Counted from the first letter of the stretch, positions 22,411-35,898 are shown. The stretch is DNA of 64,000 nucleotides from Adiantum capillus-veneris (GCA_014529385.2 CM043958.1:147431885-147495884); one strand, 5' to 3'. Made by a program: numbers and translations. Notes: generated by a model not told the origin, from the sequence alone.

Positions 22411-22899
22411 TGCACAACCATTTAAACAACAAGCCCATTGCTTTTATCTACTCCCACTTGGTGCAATGCATCAAGTTTTCAATGTGCTCGAGGGAAGGTG
22501 AGCCTAATCTATATAATATGTCAAATAATGTATTTGAACAAATCTATAATAGCATACCCAAACCATCTATGATACGTTTTTCTACATGTGTCACTGCTTA
22601 TCCTACCCTTTTCACTAGCTATTATTAATGTCCATTCAAGGCACGATAACGTGGTTTTGTACACAACGGAAAGACAAAGCTAAAATATTCATTTGCTTTG
22701 AATAACCCATCTTTGCAATGGATTGTGTATTTATTACAATCACAAGGGGAATCCTTCAGGACAAGATGATAATGCCCCATTGTAGTCTAAGAGAATAGTT
22801 GGTCCATGCTCATATGTTATAGGTAAAGAGGTAAGTAAGAAAGCCTGTCTCAGCCTATGTCATTTGAAACAATATAGAGGACTTGGCCACTTTACTCTT

Positions 22900-23700
22900 C
22901 TATGAGATTCGCGTCCACTTTCAATTACTGATTAATTCCGCTCCACTGAGATCAATCGAGACTGCATAGTACACTGGTCCATACCATTTTTCCACCTTAG
23001 CTTGCATCAAAATGACCTTGATTGTCACATCTACAACATCGACAAACACATGGAATGGTAAATCCCAATATGGAGGCTGAATGATAGGGGCTTTGGACAT
23101 GATAAGCTTTAACCATCAAAAAGACTTATCACATTCTTCTTCCCACTGCAACTTTTTCAACTTCATTTGATTATTTAAATGTGCTGCAATATCGGCTAGA
23201 TATTGTAGCTTTCAGCCATGCCACCAAATCTGGCCCAAAAACCTCAATCACTCTTTCAAAGACTTTGGTGTTTTGGAAACTTTTCTAGGGTCAATAGTAA
23301 TGCCCTCGATAAAGACAATGTGCCCATGTAACATACCACACTTTAAGAGGATCAAGGCTTAACTGAGATTCTAAGTACTTCTCTAAACATTGTCTAAAAT
23401 TACCTAAATGCTTTTCTTCCTCCAAATATTGTCTAGAATGACCTAAATGCTTTTCTTTTTCACGAAACACGGTGAAATAATTCACAAAGTTGCGTATAAA
23501 ATTGATTAAGAAGGAGTCATAGATTTTTGAGATTACTTTATGAAATGTTTCTTGTGCACTTTTCAATCCAAAAAACAACATCACCTCCAAAATAAAAACC
23601 ACCCCATTCACTAATAAAGGTAGTCTTTTCTTTTTCCTCTTGCCATCTTTATTTGGGTATATCCCAAGAATCCATCTAAGAAGGAATACATTTCATGTCC
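22900..23700 (-). pseudogene. Gypsy reverse transcriptase remnant
   Basis: The minus ORF at 23291-23611 includes LFFGLKSAQETFHKVISKIY, equal to the conserved FGLxNAPxTFQ segment, followed by FVNYFTVFREKEKHL, in which the catalytic DD pair is replaced by NY. A YLEEEKHLG-type segment is repeated, an internal duplication of about 39 bp. RNase H-side sequence continues left with stops. Confidence 0.65.
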
Positions 23701-24399
23701 TACTACATCATCTAGCAATGAGACTATGAATGGTATCGGAAAGGATCAAGTATTGTCATGGAATTCAGCCTCTAGTAATCCACACAAACTCATAGCTTCT
23801 TATTCTTCTTCAACACAATCACAATCAACGACAACCACGTAGTTTTATCTAGATGTGTGATGAATCCAACCGTAAGTATCTTATCTATTTTTTATTTTAC
23901 TTAAATGACATAATTAGGATTCATGCAATACCTTTGTTGCCAAATCGATAGTGCATCTTCACTTAGCATGATCTTGTGTTGAGTGAATGATGGCTTCAAA
24001 CCTTTCATATGTGCATATGACCATGCAAAAACACCCTTGAAATCTTTCAACAATTTACGAGCCCTTGTTTGAACTCTCCTTCAATTTCAACACAGAACAA
24101 GATTTGGATCTTCCTCAGTGTGGAGGTTGATGTCTATCAACTCTTCTTCTTTGACACACTTGGGAGTTCTTGTTTTTGCCAAAAAGCTTTCTCCTCAACA
24201 AGGATTTTGACCCATTTTAGCATCTTTGATGTCATGGTTTGGATCATTACAATAGAAGCAACCATGGCTATTTTGGCCAACCTTCAACTAATCGAATGTG
24301 TCCCCCAAGTCCTCGGCATGTGCTCCTCTCCAGTTATTGATTCCTCTTCCCTCATTTTGGTCATTGCTTACTTGATTCTTTTCTAGTTGAGTTGGTGGG

Positions 24400-25376
24400 G
24401 TAGGTTCTACACAGCTGCTACTATCGATTTTGGCCATGCTTGGTTGACCGTCTGCATTGGCATTAGTTGGAATTGTTGAGTGTAGCTGCCCGTAGATTGC
24501 AGTGTTGGTGTTGTGAAAAAAGGGGAGGCAATTAAGACTACATATTTAGCGATTGGGGTTGATGGTCTCCCATCATTTGGCTCCTTCCATTGAGCAATTG
24601 TGGCATGGTTACTGGTTTTGCATATGTCACACCATGGTTTACCACACTCAATATCTATGTGATCTTTTGTTTTGCAACACCTAACCACACACCCGGATGG
24701 AATATAGAAGCTTCCCCCTTACTGTATGCACTACCAAAAGAAACATTCGCTACTCCACTCTAAGCCTCATGGGGGCTGCTGAGCCAACCAAGTAGTCCAT
24801 GCTTTGATGTTGTTGAGTGAAAGGTTGTCGGGTTGCCCAATTGGTGCCTTTAGCCTTTGTGCTCTAACCACCTTGTCCACCAAGATGTCTAGTGTTTGAC
24901 TTGATAGGTAATTGCCGATGTAGGGTTTTTTGTTGTCAAGCCCTCAAAAAAATGCTTTACACTGAACCAAATCCTACGGTTGGTCAGTTGCATTAAGCCA
25001 ATTCATCAGCTTTCGGAACTTTATTGTGTAAGCATAAATGGAGCAACCCTTATGTTTGATGCATTCAAAATGTGCATAGATGGCTTCAGCAAAAATGCAC
25101 CCAAAGACTATGCCTTCAGTTTGGTGTATGTCACTGTTGACATGTACTATCACCCAAGCTTGTGTGCATCATCCATTGTGGTGGAAAAAGTCATTTTCGT
25201 ATGTAATTTTTGATTTTCATCATGTTGTTGACATCCACCAGAAGGTTATTCAAGTAATATGTTTCTTCAAACTTAATGAAATGATCATGAGCATCTGGAA
25301 ACGTTGTTGCGACAAACTTAGGATTCTTCAAGTTGGTCATCCTAGTCGGAGCACCAGCGTGCAACATAGTAGCTCG
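24400..25376 (-). pseudogene. Gypsy Gag remnant with zinc-knuckle-like motif
   Basis: Minus ORF 24407-24688 has KPWCDICKTSNHATIAQW, a CX2CX4H knuckle whose last Cys is lost, preceded by CCKTKDHIDIECG. Upstream, minus frames give IKFRKLMNWLNAT and NPKFVATTFPDAHDHFIKF, typical gag-like helices. Broken by several stops. Confidence 0.5.
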
Positions 25377-28199
25377 AGCATAGTAGCCACAGGTGGTGAG
25401 GCCGAAAGGAGCACCAGGGTTGGGGATGGTATGGGTGAGGAAGGATAATAGCGGAGGAGTTAATGATTGGGAGCTTGAAGGTTCTTCAAAACAACACAGT
25501 TCCATGTAGACTCTGCTTCTGGTGGCAAGGATGTGGGAGATAGGCTTGATAGTGTGCGGGTGCGTCCTAGATCTGGGATCCTCCGATGGAATTCATTAGC
25601 AATAAAGCAAAGAGGAAAATTGGCAAAATGCAGCAATAGGGAAGGAGGTCTTCCTGCGCAAACATTGCTGGAATGGCTAGTTCCAACATTATCAACCTCT
25701 CATTAAAGACTTATTTCAACTCAAAAATGTCATCTTTGGATTGTTGTTTGGCCGTGCTATTTTGTTCATTCTCTTCTATGGAATCTCCAGCGATTGACTA
25801 CTGCACCCACAGGGACTGCTCATCCATTCATACTCCCATTGCACACATGCATGGGGTAAGTATTACTGCAATCATTGTGGTTGCCAAAAGTGTTGGTCCT
25901 TGTGGTCCGACAAGTGCATCTATGTCATGCCAAAATATAGTGCGTATTGTGTGATGCACTTCTCTCAAACTAAATAGAAAGACACTCTAGAATACATAGA
26001 ATACATGTTATATATTCAGACCAAATCATACATTTGGTTCATTGTGTGTGTGTTGCAACAAATTTAAAGTGGAACAACCTAGTTCCCACCTCGAATCACC
26101 ACCTCTTGAGATATCTTGTTAGGAATGTGCTATTATGCACCATGTACAACATTATACAAAAAAGCATGTCCAAGAGGTCAAAGAGCTTGCATTGGCCATA
26201 GAAACAAGGCTTCAATAGCATCAAAAATAGATCCTAAAACCTATCAATGTGATAAATAGAGTTGAAGCAAGGATAGGAGTACAAGATGAAAATGGAAGCT
26301 CAAGCTAAGTCAAACAATAGGTATTTCACATCAAGAGGGATGAGAAAAAGCAAAGCACAAGAAATAAGTTGAGCAAGGTGCATAAAAAAGTGAGATGGAA
26401 AATGGAGTCAACACCTAAGGCTAAAGAGCCTCAAGTTGAAGGTTTAATATTTGAGTGAATCAAGGGAGTCAATATATTGGTTGGCAAAATCTTTAAATCA
26501 ATCAATCCAATGCTAGAGCACAACCTACTTATAGGCTTTTTACTTTCTCAATGCAATACTAGAATTAAACGACTTCATGCGATGTGCAAAAATGTTATTA
26601 GAAACAATATTTTCTCCTCAATAACCTTGCCTTTTCTTGTGGTTTCTATTTTCAATTTTCCAAGGGAAAATTCTCTATGAATCGGGTTGTGGAGAACATG
26701 TTTGATGCTTTTGGATGAAAGAAGCCTATGTTGTGACTTGCTAGTAAACAATCTTGATGGTTTTGGTGTCTCAAGGTGATTATATGATTGACCTTTCCAA
26801 TGGAGGTGTGTAGAGACCTTTCTCAAAATTTGACAAGTGAATTTATATCAATCTTTGTTATAAGCAATAACATTAGAAACAAAACTAAACTTAAGAGGGA
26901 CAATTTTTAATACCAAAAAATACATCAATGGCATACCTTACTTATATTTTGTAGGGCATCACTTGATGCTATATTATATTTGCTTGTACATGGAAACATG
27001 ACAAAAATAATCGCATTCCACTCTACAAAAGCTAGACAAAATACACAAAATACATTTTGCCCATGATGATAAAAGAGAATACTATTGCAAGGAACATTTT
27101 TTACATAAAGAATATCTATAAGGTCTAGCAGTTAGCCCTTCTCATTGTGCTTATCAAGGAGACGGTGTGAGCAAGGTTATTTGTGCATATTGTAACGCCA
27201 ATGATTTAAGTATGCCATAGGATCGCTTGATCTCGACAAAACCCAAGGATACAATATTTGTGATGAGATTTTGGAGGTAGTTCCAACCACATATTGTTTT
27301 TGTTTGGTTGTGGGGTAGACTACAAGACTTTTATACTTCTAATCTTTTGAATCCATCAAATATTCTCGATTCAATTTTGCTTTATGAAATCAACTAGGAT
27401 TATTTCTATGTCAAAAGTTAATGATCATATGTAGTAACTTGTATTGAAACAATTGATAAAATCAAAAGGCTTGCCTAGTTTTGTTGACTTAACTAAAATG
27501 TAAGCTCCTCTCAACTCTCTCACCTTATTTCTCCCCCCCCACACACACACACACGTGCGCGTGCACATGCAGAGTACATTGCATATCGTAGGTACCCTAC
27601 ACAGGATTGTGGGAAATGGTAAGAATAACAAGATTTGACACTCAAATCTCAATTCTTTCATACTCACACATGAGTCAATCGAGGGGAGCGGGTTAAAATT
27701 TGTATTTTGCTGCTACACCTCAAAGAAATGCAATCAGAGAATGAAGGAAGGGGTAACTCAAAAATAATTACCCCTTCTCATGTGGGCGTCCCCTTAGTCT
27801 ACACAAAAGGAGAGAGAACATTTTAATATCTTGACCTTTTTAATTTTCCCACTTCAAAATGTGGCTTATTTTTACAACCAGTCCATAGGTTTTTTCCTAA
27901 CATGAAAATAAAGTAATAAGGTGATTTTGGAATTTTAGTTGGCCCAAAAAGTTCAAGCAATGCTATGGCTTTGCCCTTTGACAAGTTAAACAAAATTTCT
28001 TAAGAAAACTTTGTTCCAATGGTTTGAGCTCTTCAAATAATCATGTATGTATTGACTACGAAAGATGAAAAAAATTCTTATAGCCTCTAAGGCACTCATT
28101 TTTTTGTGAGAAATGGCTTTACTACCTTCAGACACTCCTCAAATATCATTTTCACTACTAGACCAAATTTAATGAACCATGGATGAAATTATTACTCAC
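25377..28199. repeat. 2.8-kb block, copy A
   Basis: Nearly identical to 36717-39506 in direct orientation. Short ORFs inside (for example 26477-26680) differ from copy B by one residue. The left edge is AGCATAGTAGCC in both copies; the right edge is ATTACTCAC. Read on minus, the right edge begins G-TGAGTAATAA, compatible with an LTR start one base in. I therefore suspect 5' LTR plus leader of a minus-strand gypsy family, but no primer-binding site was identified with confidence. Confidence 0.9.
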
Positions 28200-28379
28200 C
28201 ATGTTTGTCTATGGTGAGCTTGTGCTAAGCTAAGTTGATACTCAAGATCGTGTTTATGAGTCCAAGCTAATTCTATCTTGGAACCTAATTCACTTTTATG
28301 ATAACCTTGCTTATACACACACTCACACATTGACGTTATGTTTCTCTTTCATCCACAATAGCTAGCTCGATCCAATTCC

Positions 28380-28765
28380 CAACATTTATGTATTTGGTGA
28401 TGCCATTTGAGTTGCGTAATGCTCGAGCCACTTTTCAAAGATGTATGATGGAGATCTTCAGCGAGTCCTTGCATAAGTTCTTGGCTATTTTATGGATGAT
28501 TTCACGATCTTCACAATTGAAGAAATGCATTTGATGTTTTTGGAAATGGTCTTTAAAAGATACAAAGAGAAGGGAATCTGTTTGAACACATTTAAGACAG
28601 TGTTCATGTTATGGAAAGGCCAACTTCTATGATAGATTGTCTCTAGAAATGGTATTGAGATGGGTGATGATAAGATTAAATGTATTCTGCAAGCTAGAGC
28701 ACCAATTAATGTATTTGAACTGAGTTCATTAGTGGGGTATGTCAATTTCTATTGATGATTCGTTC
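28380..28765 (+). pseudogene. Gypsy RT/RNase H remnant, plus strand
   Basis: Plus-strand sequence reads MPFELRNARATFQRCMMEIF, matching MPFGLxNAPATFQRCM of gypsy RT, then an interrupted DDF region, GICLNTFKTVFM, GIEMGDDKIKCI and ELSSLVGYVNFY. It has in-frame stops. Its strand is opposite to its neighbours, so it is a separate insertion or the old target of copy A. Confidence 0.65.
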
Positions 28766-28769
28766 ATAA

Positions 28770-29960
28770 AAAATAGGACACTTGAGTGTCCAATTATAGA
28801 ACTAGTGTTAAAGCAACTTTTTTCTGATTAAGTAGCACCCTCAATACCTTACTTGTGTTGTGTGCTTCCTTCTTGTCTTCTTCTAGAATTATAGTCTGGG
28901 CCATCAACTGATCATTCTTCCTCTGCTAAATAGACATTATCCTTGCATCGTTCTCTTGAACAAGAATCAGGTCTTTGAGGTGCAACTTTTCCTTTTTATA
29001 TCCTCTAGCCTGAGATTAGGCTTGTTCCACTTTTGCTGTCAAAATGACCATTTAAGAAGTGATAGCAGAACTTTGGGCCTCCATCACTTGGCCAATGGCA
29101 TTTACTATGGTGTTTCAGCGTGCCTAAATTGTCGTTACACATCCATCAGTTATAGTATCACGATCACTTATAGTATCACGATCACTCTGATCAGGTTCAT
29201 ACACCATAAGAGAAGTCTGGTAGGGTATCAAAAGTTTTTATGGAGTCTTAATCACCAAATTTCCCACCAAAGGCTTCTTCTGTAGTCTTTGCAAGAAATC
29301 CAACACAGGATGTTGAGCAAGAGTATGGGTCCCAATTGCTTTGATTCTCACTTTGAAGTCCTTGCTTCCAATTGTTCTATCATCCTTTTGGAGCAAGGTG
29401 TAACCAAAGCCAATTCTCTTCCTTGACTCCTAGTGTCCCCCGTTCAGTGGTCTGAGTGTCTTTAGTTTCTTCACAATGCAATTTCTTCCAAACAATGGCC
29501 TTGATGTGAGGTCAAATGCAAGTTGCCCAGTATAGGAAGTGCCATGCAACTTTAAATAGATTTTGAGTTTTCCCTTTGGTTGTTTGTTACATGAAACTAT
29601 TATGAAAAAACATGCTAAAGTTGATATCATCATTAGGGTCTTAATTTTGACCAATAACATATTGAAGTGCTTCTCATACACATAAATTGGATTATTCTTC
29701 AAACGTATTGCCTTCGCTACAAATCTGTATGTTGATTTGAATTCTAGAGGTGATACTAGAATCCCATGGCCTCTAATTTTTTGCTTCTTCTTAGCATGGG
29801 CATCCTCATTCATAAAACTGTTGACTCCTTCAGCTGAACAAGGTTTGGCCTTGGTTGAAAATGGCAGATGCAAAACATAAGAAAGTGTCGATGTTATTTC
29901 CTACATTGGTCTACCATTATTTTTTATCATATTGGTATCTGGGTTGAAAGTCTACACCAC
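28770..29960 (-). pseudogene. Possible extra ORF downstream of gypsy integrase
   Basis: On minus this follows the integrase C-terminus. An ORF at 29430-29873 begins MHLPFSTKAKP and includes GHGILVSPLEFKSTYRF; further left, frames give coiled-coil-like KVEQA, KLHLKDLILVQENDARIMSI and ILEEDKKEAHN. Some plant gypsy lineages carry an additional 3' ORF. No known domain is recognised. Confidence 0.35.
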
Positions 29961-29963
29961 TTG

Positions 29964-31020
29964 CTAAATAATTTCTACATCAAAGTTGATTTTGATGGCC
30001 TCTAGCACCACCTCCATACCCCATAGCTTGAGCAAGGAGCTTTCACTCTGATTTGAGTCTAGACTAGAACCATTCCCAATAGATCTACTAGTTTTTCTAT
30101 TTTCCTCCACTTCTCCCACAAATGGTCTGATATTGAATAGATTCAAAGGCTCATTGTCTAATTTTAAACTTGTATCTTGAACTGGTGGTGTTGTGGTTTT
30201 ATCTGATCTGGCATAATATGACTTGATTTTGACTCCATTGTAGACCCCTAACCACATGAATTTTGATAAACGCTTAAGTCTAATTGTGCCTTTGGAGAAA
30301 ACCCAATCAACTTCATAAGGTCTTAACCATTCCATTTTTGTGATTTTTCTTTAGGCCTAATTTGATTGATAGATAGAACTAGATCCCCTTTATGAACTCT
30401 TTGACCTTGATTTTATTGTCATGCCAATGCTTCCTCCTTTGCTGAATGACCTCCTACCCTAACATAGCCCTTTTTCCAATTTCATCCAATTTCAGCAATT
30501 CAACAAGTCTGTGTTTTGAATTTGTATTGAAATCAATACCATGTTTGATAGTCAATTTGAGACTGGGAATTGCAAATTCCATAGGTACCTTGCTTTTTTT
30601 TCATAACCCATTTTGAAAGGTGGCATACCAGTGGTAACCTTGTGAGCAGTTCTATATGTCCATAATGCAGTCTAAAGCTTCTTGTTTCAATGATGAGGCT
30701 CCTTTTGAACAATATTTGTTAGTATGGCCTGTGTTTTAAATTCACATTGAAATCCATACCATGTTCGATAGCCAATTTGAGATTGGGAATTGCAAATTCC
30801 ATAGGTACCACTACTTCTATTCCATAAACCATCTTGAAAGGTGGCATACCAATGGTAACCTTGTGAGGAATTCTATATGTCCATAATGCAGTCTAAAGCT
30901 TCTTGTCCCAATGATGAGGCTCTTTTTGAACAATCTTTGTCAGTATGGTCTTGATTGTCTTGTTACTTCTTTCAGCTTATTCATTGTAGCTGAGATAATA
31001 TGGTGCTCATTTTTTATGCT
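29964..31020 (-). pseudogene. Gypsy integrase, 3' half (left of copia insertion)
   Basis: Minus frames show AERSNKTIKTILTKIVQKE with the catalytic Glu region, HKVTIGMPPFKMVYG and, near 30335-30230, PYEVDWVFSKGTIRL, then YNGVKIKSYY, the usual integrase C-terminal fold. The gene is split from its 5' half (36204-36716) by the copia element. Confidence 0.75.
30511..30950. repeat. About 220-bp tandem duplication in integrase
   Basis: Units beginning 30511 (GTGTTTTGAATTTGTATTG) and 30731 (GTGTTTTAAATTCACATTG) share most bases through the GATGAGGCT...AGTATGG end. They duplicate the coding region after the catalytic Glu. Confidence 0.9.
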
Positions 31021-31025
31021 TGATT
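31021..31025. other. Target-site duplication, left
   Basis: TGATT abuts the 5' LTR and is repeated at 36199-36203 after the 3' LTR. Confidence 0.95.
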
Positions 31026-31250
31026 TGTTACCATATACATGTGGTAGTGATGTGTGTGAACACACTAGGACCGCCGGGGCATTTTTTCCCTCTTTAGGAG
31101 GTTTTTTCCCCCGTGCATTGTATATACGCCCATCACTCTAGGGCTATCCATCTTTCCATTGCACACTAAGAAACACTCTCTATTGTGTGCCTTGAGCTTC
31201 CTTCGTCTTCTCCAAGCTGTGTGTGTTTCTCTTCAACCCTAATTCCAACA
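31026..31250 (+). repeat. Copia 5' LTR
   Basis: TGTTACC...CCAACA, 225 bp. It contains a TATA-like GTATATA near 31117 that may act as promoter. It differs from the 3' LTR at two sites (T here, G there). Confidence 0.98.
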
Positions 31251-31252
31251 AT

Positions 31253-31264
31253 TGGTATCAGAGC
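31253..31264 (+). promoter_or_regulatory. Primer-binding site, tRNA-iMet
   Basis: TGGTATCAGAGC, two bases after the LTR, the exact plant initiator-Met tRNA complement. Confidence 0.97.
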
Positions 31265-31612
31265 AGGTCACGTCCTCCCGGGCTTGGTCGCCAGCTGCTC
31301 CAGCACACGCCTGCTCACTTTCTCCGATTTCAGTGAGCTTTGGCAAGCCTTCGCAGGTCGACACATATTTTGGGCTTGCTCGAAGAGCTCGGTCTGCTCA
31401 GAATTTTGATTTGGGCTCATTTCGGCCTCCGTTTCCACTACGGGCAGTACTGCACAGGTTATTTCGTCATTTTGTGCAGATTTTCTGTCAGTGCCGTTTT
31501 CTGCATCACAGGTGCCTTATAGTCTTCTACGGTTTGTGCTATATAGCACAAGTTGTTCCCGCTCTATTTCTCCTATTTTCGGGCAGTTTTCACATCAGGT
31601 GCAGCATTTACC

Positions 31613-32029
31613 ATGGCTGACAACAACAACACAGATGTGTTCAAGATGTTTGCTGCTGAGGACAGGTTGGATGGGGACAACTACCCTATGTGGGCTTATA
31701 TGATGCAACACGTTCTTGTGTCAAAAGGTGTCTGGAACATTGTGCAGGGCATTGATGTACGTCCTGGTTCTGAAGATGTAGGCGATATTGAGGATGTTGC
31801 AGGTCTTGCTGCAAGGATTGCAGCTGTTAGAGTTGTTTTGCCTACAGCAGAACAAGCTCGTTGGGATGTTAAGGATGCGCAGGCTCATGCATTGATTGCG
31901 TTGTCTGTGAAGCGCACCATTATTCCTCACATCCGTTCAGCAAAATCTGCAAAACAGGCTTGGGATATTCTAGCAGGTCTTTATCAAGCCGCAATGAGGC
32001 TAAAATTGCTTTGCTGCGTAAAGAGCTAG
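31613..32029 (+). pseudogene. gag: Copia Gag N-terminal part, then frameshift
   Basis: The ATG at 31613 is in a good context (ACCATGG) and gives MADNNNTDVFKMFAAEDRL, the usual copia Gag start. The frame passes DNYPMWAYMMQHVL and AKQAWDILAGL, then diverges at 31984/31985, where one base is missing relative to the copy at about 21455. It reads out to a stop at 32027-32029, while the correct coding continues in the other frame. All other domains are intact, so this single base separates the copy from an intact polyprotein. Confidence 0.93.
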
Positions 32030-35000
32030 AGTCGAAGATTATGCATGAGGAAGATGATATGGACACTTTCCTTGCTAGTGTCAAGGATATCAATGAGCAA
32101 CTCATTTCTGCAGGTGAAGTCATTTCTGACAGTTCCCTTGTGCAGACTGTTCTTGATGCCTTACCAGATTCCTACCAGACTTTTGCTAGTACTTGGAGAC
32201 TGATGACCCAAGGAAATCCTGAAGTTGTCAAGTTTGATGCATTATGCACATTGCTGTTGCAAGAGTCACTTTCTAGAAAAAACAGGACTAGGCAGCGTGC
32301 AGTTGAACAGGCTTTTATTGCTTCTCAAAGAAAGGGTGGTAACAGTAATGCAGCCACTTCTTATGGTTCTGCTGCGAGTGGCAAAAATTCTGTTCCTAAT
32401 GCTTCTGCTGGCAGCACTTCGTCTGGCAATTCTGGTGATAAGGGCAAAAAGAAGATGCGTTGCCATTATTGTAAAGCCAATGATCACTTGATCAAGTCGT
32501 GTCCTAAGTTGAAGGCCAAAGAGGCTAAGAAGAAAGAGGGTGGTTCCACTGCAAATGCTGGTTCCACTACAAATGCAGCCATTGTTGAGTCTTCTGTGAA
32601 AGGAGATTGTGATGCTAATGTTGACGCAGAATGGGCTTTTAGCGCAGAGTGCACTTACAATCCTGCTGTCCATGATGCATGCTTGTCAGTTGCTGCAGAT
32701 TCACATGTGTGGTATTTCGACAGTGGTGCTACAAAGCACATTACCTCACATCGTGAATTGTTTACCTCTCTCGAGTCTGTCCCTCATGGGAATTCAGTCA
32801 CTTGTGCCAACAACGCCTCTTATCCAGTTCAGGGAGTTGGAAAGATTGTGCTCACTGCTGCTAATGGCAGTTCCTTCACACTTGTTGATGCACTTTATGT
32901 ACCTGGGATCAAGAAGAATCTCTTGTCTGTATCCGCACTTGCTAGACTTGGACTTGTAGTCAAATTTGTGGATGACAGATGTACAGTTCATGATCTCAGT
33001 TTTGGTGAGGAAATTGTTGCATCTGGGCTTTTGTGCCGTGGGCTGTATAAGCTCACTTTGTATGACAAGTGTGGACAAAATTTTGCAAATGCTGTTGCAG
33101 ATTCAAGGGCTATTTCAGATGCAAAACTTTGGCATGCACGTTTTGGTCATCTGAATTTTGCCAGTTTGCTACGTTTGCAGAAATCTGATATGGTTGCTTC
33201 TTTGCCGCCTCTTGAAGCACCTATCAAACATGTTTGTGAAGGCTGTATTCTGGGTAAAATGCAGCGTTCTAAGTTTCCAAAGGATGGTTCAGTTAGGGCC
33301 ACATGCAGGTTGCAGCTTGTGCATAGTGATGTTTGTGGGCCCATGCAAACTCCGTCCTTGGGCAATTACCTGTACTTCGTGACTTTCATTGATGATTACT
33401 CCAGGCATGCGTGGGTATTTCCGCTTAAAGCGAAGTCCGAAGTTTTTATGTGCTTCAAACAATTTTTGGCTATGGCTGAAAATGTCTCAAAATGTACTAT
33501 GGGCACCCTCCGTTCCGATCGAGGGGGGGAGTATATGTCTCATGAATTTAATGCATTTCTGGCTAGTCGTGGGATAAAACACCAATGTACAGTGCCTTAT
33601 ACACCTCAGCAAAATGGTGTTGCTGAGAGGAAAAACAGGTCACTAACGGAAATGGCACGATGTATGGTCAAAAGTCAAGCTTTGCCGCATTCTTTTTGGC
33701 TTGAGGCCATCATGTGTGCCACTTATGTACTTAACAGGTGTCCTACGAAAGCTTTGCAGTCTATTACTCCATATGAAGCATGGCATGATAGAAAACCTTC
33801 TATTGAGCACATGCGTGTTTTTGGTTGTTTGGCATATGCTTTGGTGCCACAACTGCAGCGCAGAAAATTGGATGATAAGGCTGTCAAATGTATTTTTGCT
33901 GGTTATAGTGCTGAAAGCAAAGGTTACAGGTTGTATCATCCGCAAACAAAACGTATTTTGGTTTCACGGGATGTAGTGTTTGTGGAAGATTCTGTTCAAC
34001 CCTTGCTGTCATGTACTAGAGACAGTAATGTAAGCTCACAGGACATTTATGACACTTTGTTGCCTCTTTTCAGTGGTGGAAATACGAATGTAAGTTCCAA
34101 TGAGGCAAATGTACAGCCTATGGGGGTTTCTGAAAATGTTTTAGAACAGTCTATTACTGATGCAGATGTACATGATGTACTTGATGAAGAAAGGGCTGAA
34201 AATGAGCAGGCTAGAGGTATGCCAAAATGGCTGGTGCACACTTTGCGTGACAGTAAATTGGATGCACCTTTATCTAGTCGTACTCGTTCAGGCTCTCGCC
34301 ATGCATCTTATGCATCAGATTGTTATGCTTTGGCTGTGTCTAGTTTACATGATGTTGAGGAGCCTCTGTCTTTTGATGAAGCACAGAATTCAGAAAATTG
34401 GATTGCTGCCATGACATCAGAATATGATGCACTTATAGAGAATGACACATGGACTTTATGTGATTTGCCTCCTGGCAAAAAGGCCATTGGTACGAAGTGG
34501 GTTTACAAGTTGAAACGCAAGCCGGATGGTGAGATCGATCGCCATAAGGCTCGACTTGTTGCAAAGGGTTATGCACAACAAAAAGGCATAGATTATGAAG
34601 AGACTTTTGCTCCCACTTGTCGTATGACTACTGTGCGTTTTCTATGTGCATTGGCAGCTCATTTTGGTTGGGATGTACATCAATCAGACATTGTTACTGC
34701 TTTCTTGAATGGTGACATATTTGAGGAAGTTTATGTAACGCAGCCTCGCGGTTTTGTCATAAAAGGACAAGAGGACAAAGTGTGCAAATGTAAGAAGGCT
34801 TTGTATGGGTTGAAGCAATCTCCTCGTGCTTGGTATGAGAAAGCTGACACTCATTTGGTTAAACGAGGCTTTCGTAACAGTCCAACAGAAAGCACATTGT
34901 ATGTAAAGCGTGAGGATGATGTATTTCTCATTGTGGTTCTTTATGTTGATGATTTGCTGATCACTGGACCAAATGAGAGACATATTGCTGAATTTAAGGC

Positions 35001-35898
35001 TGATTTGAATGCTACTTTCAAGATGAAAGATTTGGGGCTGTTGCATCATTACTTGGGTATACAGTTTAAGCAGTGTGATGGTGGTATTGCCTTGTGTCAG
35101 AAAAGTTACATAGAGACATTGCTATGTAAGTTTGGACTTGAGGATTGCAAACCTATTGCCACTCCCATGGAAACAGGTTTGAAGTTGAGTCTACATGATG
35201 CTGGCGATCCTGCTGATGTCACTCTTTACCAAACTGCTGTTGGCTGCCTCATTTATGTATGCAATACGAGGCCAGATATTCAGTTTGCAGTCTCGCAGGT
35301 CAGCAGATTTATGCATAGCCCAGGGTCTAAGCATTGGCAGGCTGTCAAGAGGATTTTCCGCTACCTTAGTGGCACTTTACATCTTGGCTTGTTTTATCCC
35401 AAGGGGGGATCATTGCCGCCAGACTTACATGCTTTTTCGGACTCAGATTGGGCTGGTTGTTTTGACACGCGAGTGTCCACAAGTGGTTTTTGTTTCATGC
35501 TTGGCAGTTCATGTATATCATGGTTGAGCAAGAAGCAACCTACTGTGGCCACTTCGAGTTGTGAGGCTGAGTACAGGGCAGTCTTCACAGCTACGGTTGA
35601 GTGTGTATGGCTCAGACGCCTTATGGCTGACTTGGGTGTTGGACAGGACACTGCCAACACTATCTACACTGACAGTCAGAGCGCATTGGTAGTTGCGAGG
35701 AACCCAGTTTTTCATGCTCGCACAAAGCACATTGAGGTGCATTACCACTATGTCAGGGAGAGGCTCTCAGCAGGAGAGATCAGCTTGGCTTATGTGCCAA
35801 CACAGGACAACCTTGCAGATCTTTTCACAAAGGCATTGTCTCGTGAGAAGCTTGAAGCTTTCCGCAAAGCTTTGGGCTTACTCCCCTTTGTGGACTGA
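31985..35898 (+). CDS. pol: Copia Gag C-terminus and Pol polyprotein
   Basis: An open frame of about 1300 codons. The zinc knuckle CX2CX4HX4C is at 32461-32502. Protease has FDSGATKH at about 32716 with Asp at 32719. The pre-integrase HHCC finger lies near 33130-33250. The integrase core has Asp at 33328, Asp at 33517 and Glu at 33625 (D-X35-E kept). RT carries WVYKLKRKPDGEIDRHKARL and catalytic YVDD at 34942-34953. RNase H has SSCEAEYRAV and YTDSQSALV, ending at TGA 35896-35898. All catalytic residues I can check are present. Without the gag start this ORF lacks its natural ATG. Confidence 0.96.

Larger units (their letters stand above)
22411..25376 (-). mobile_element. Ty3/gypsy fragment, minus strand
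   Basis: Minus-strand gag and RT remnants run leftwards from 25376 and are cut at the left by the copia LTR. The integrase is absent here. The 5' side joins the repeated 2.8-kb block at 25377, which may hold this element's leader and LTR. About 22411-22890 contains nothing I can assign. Confidence 0.6.

Noticed and set aside
32266-32673. Minus-strand ORF inside copia gag
   Set aside because: Shadow of the copia frame; no family resemblance.
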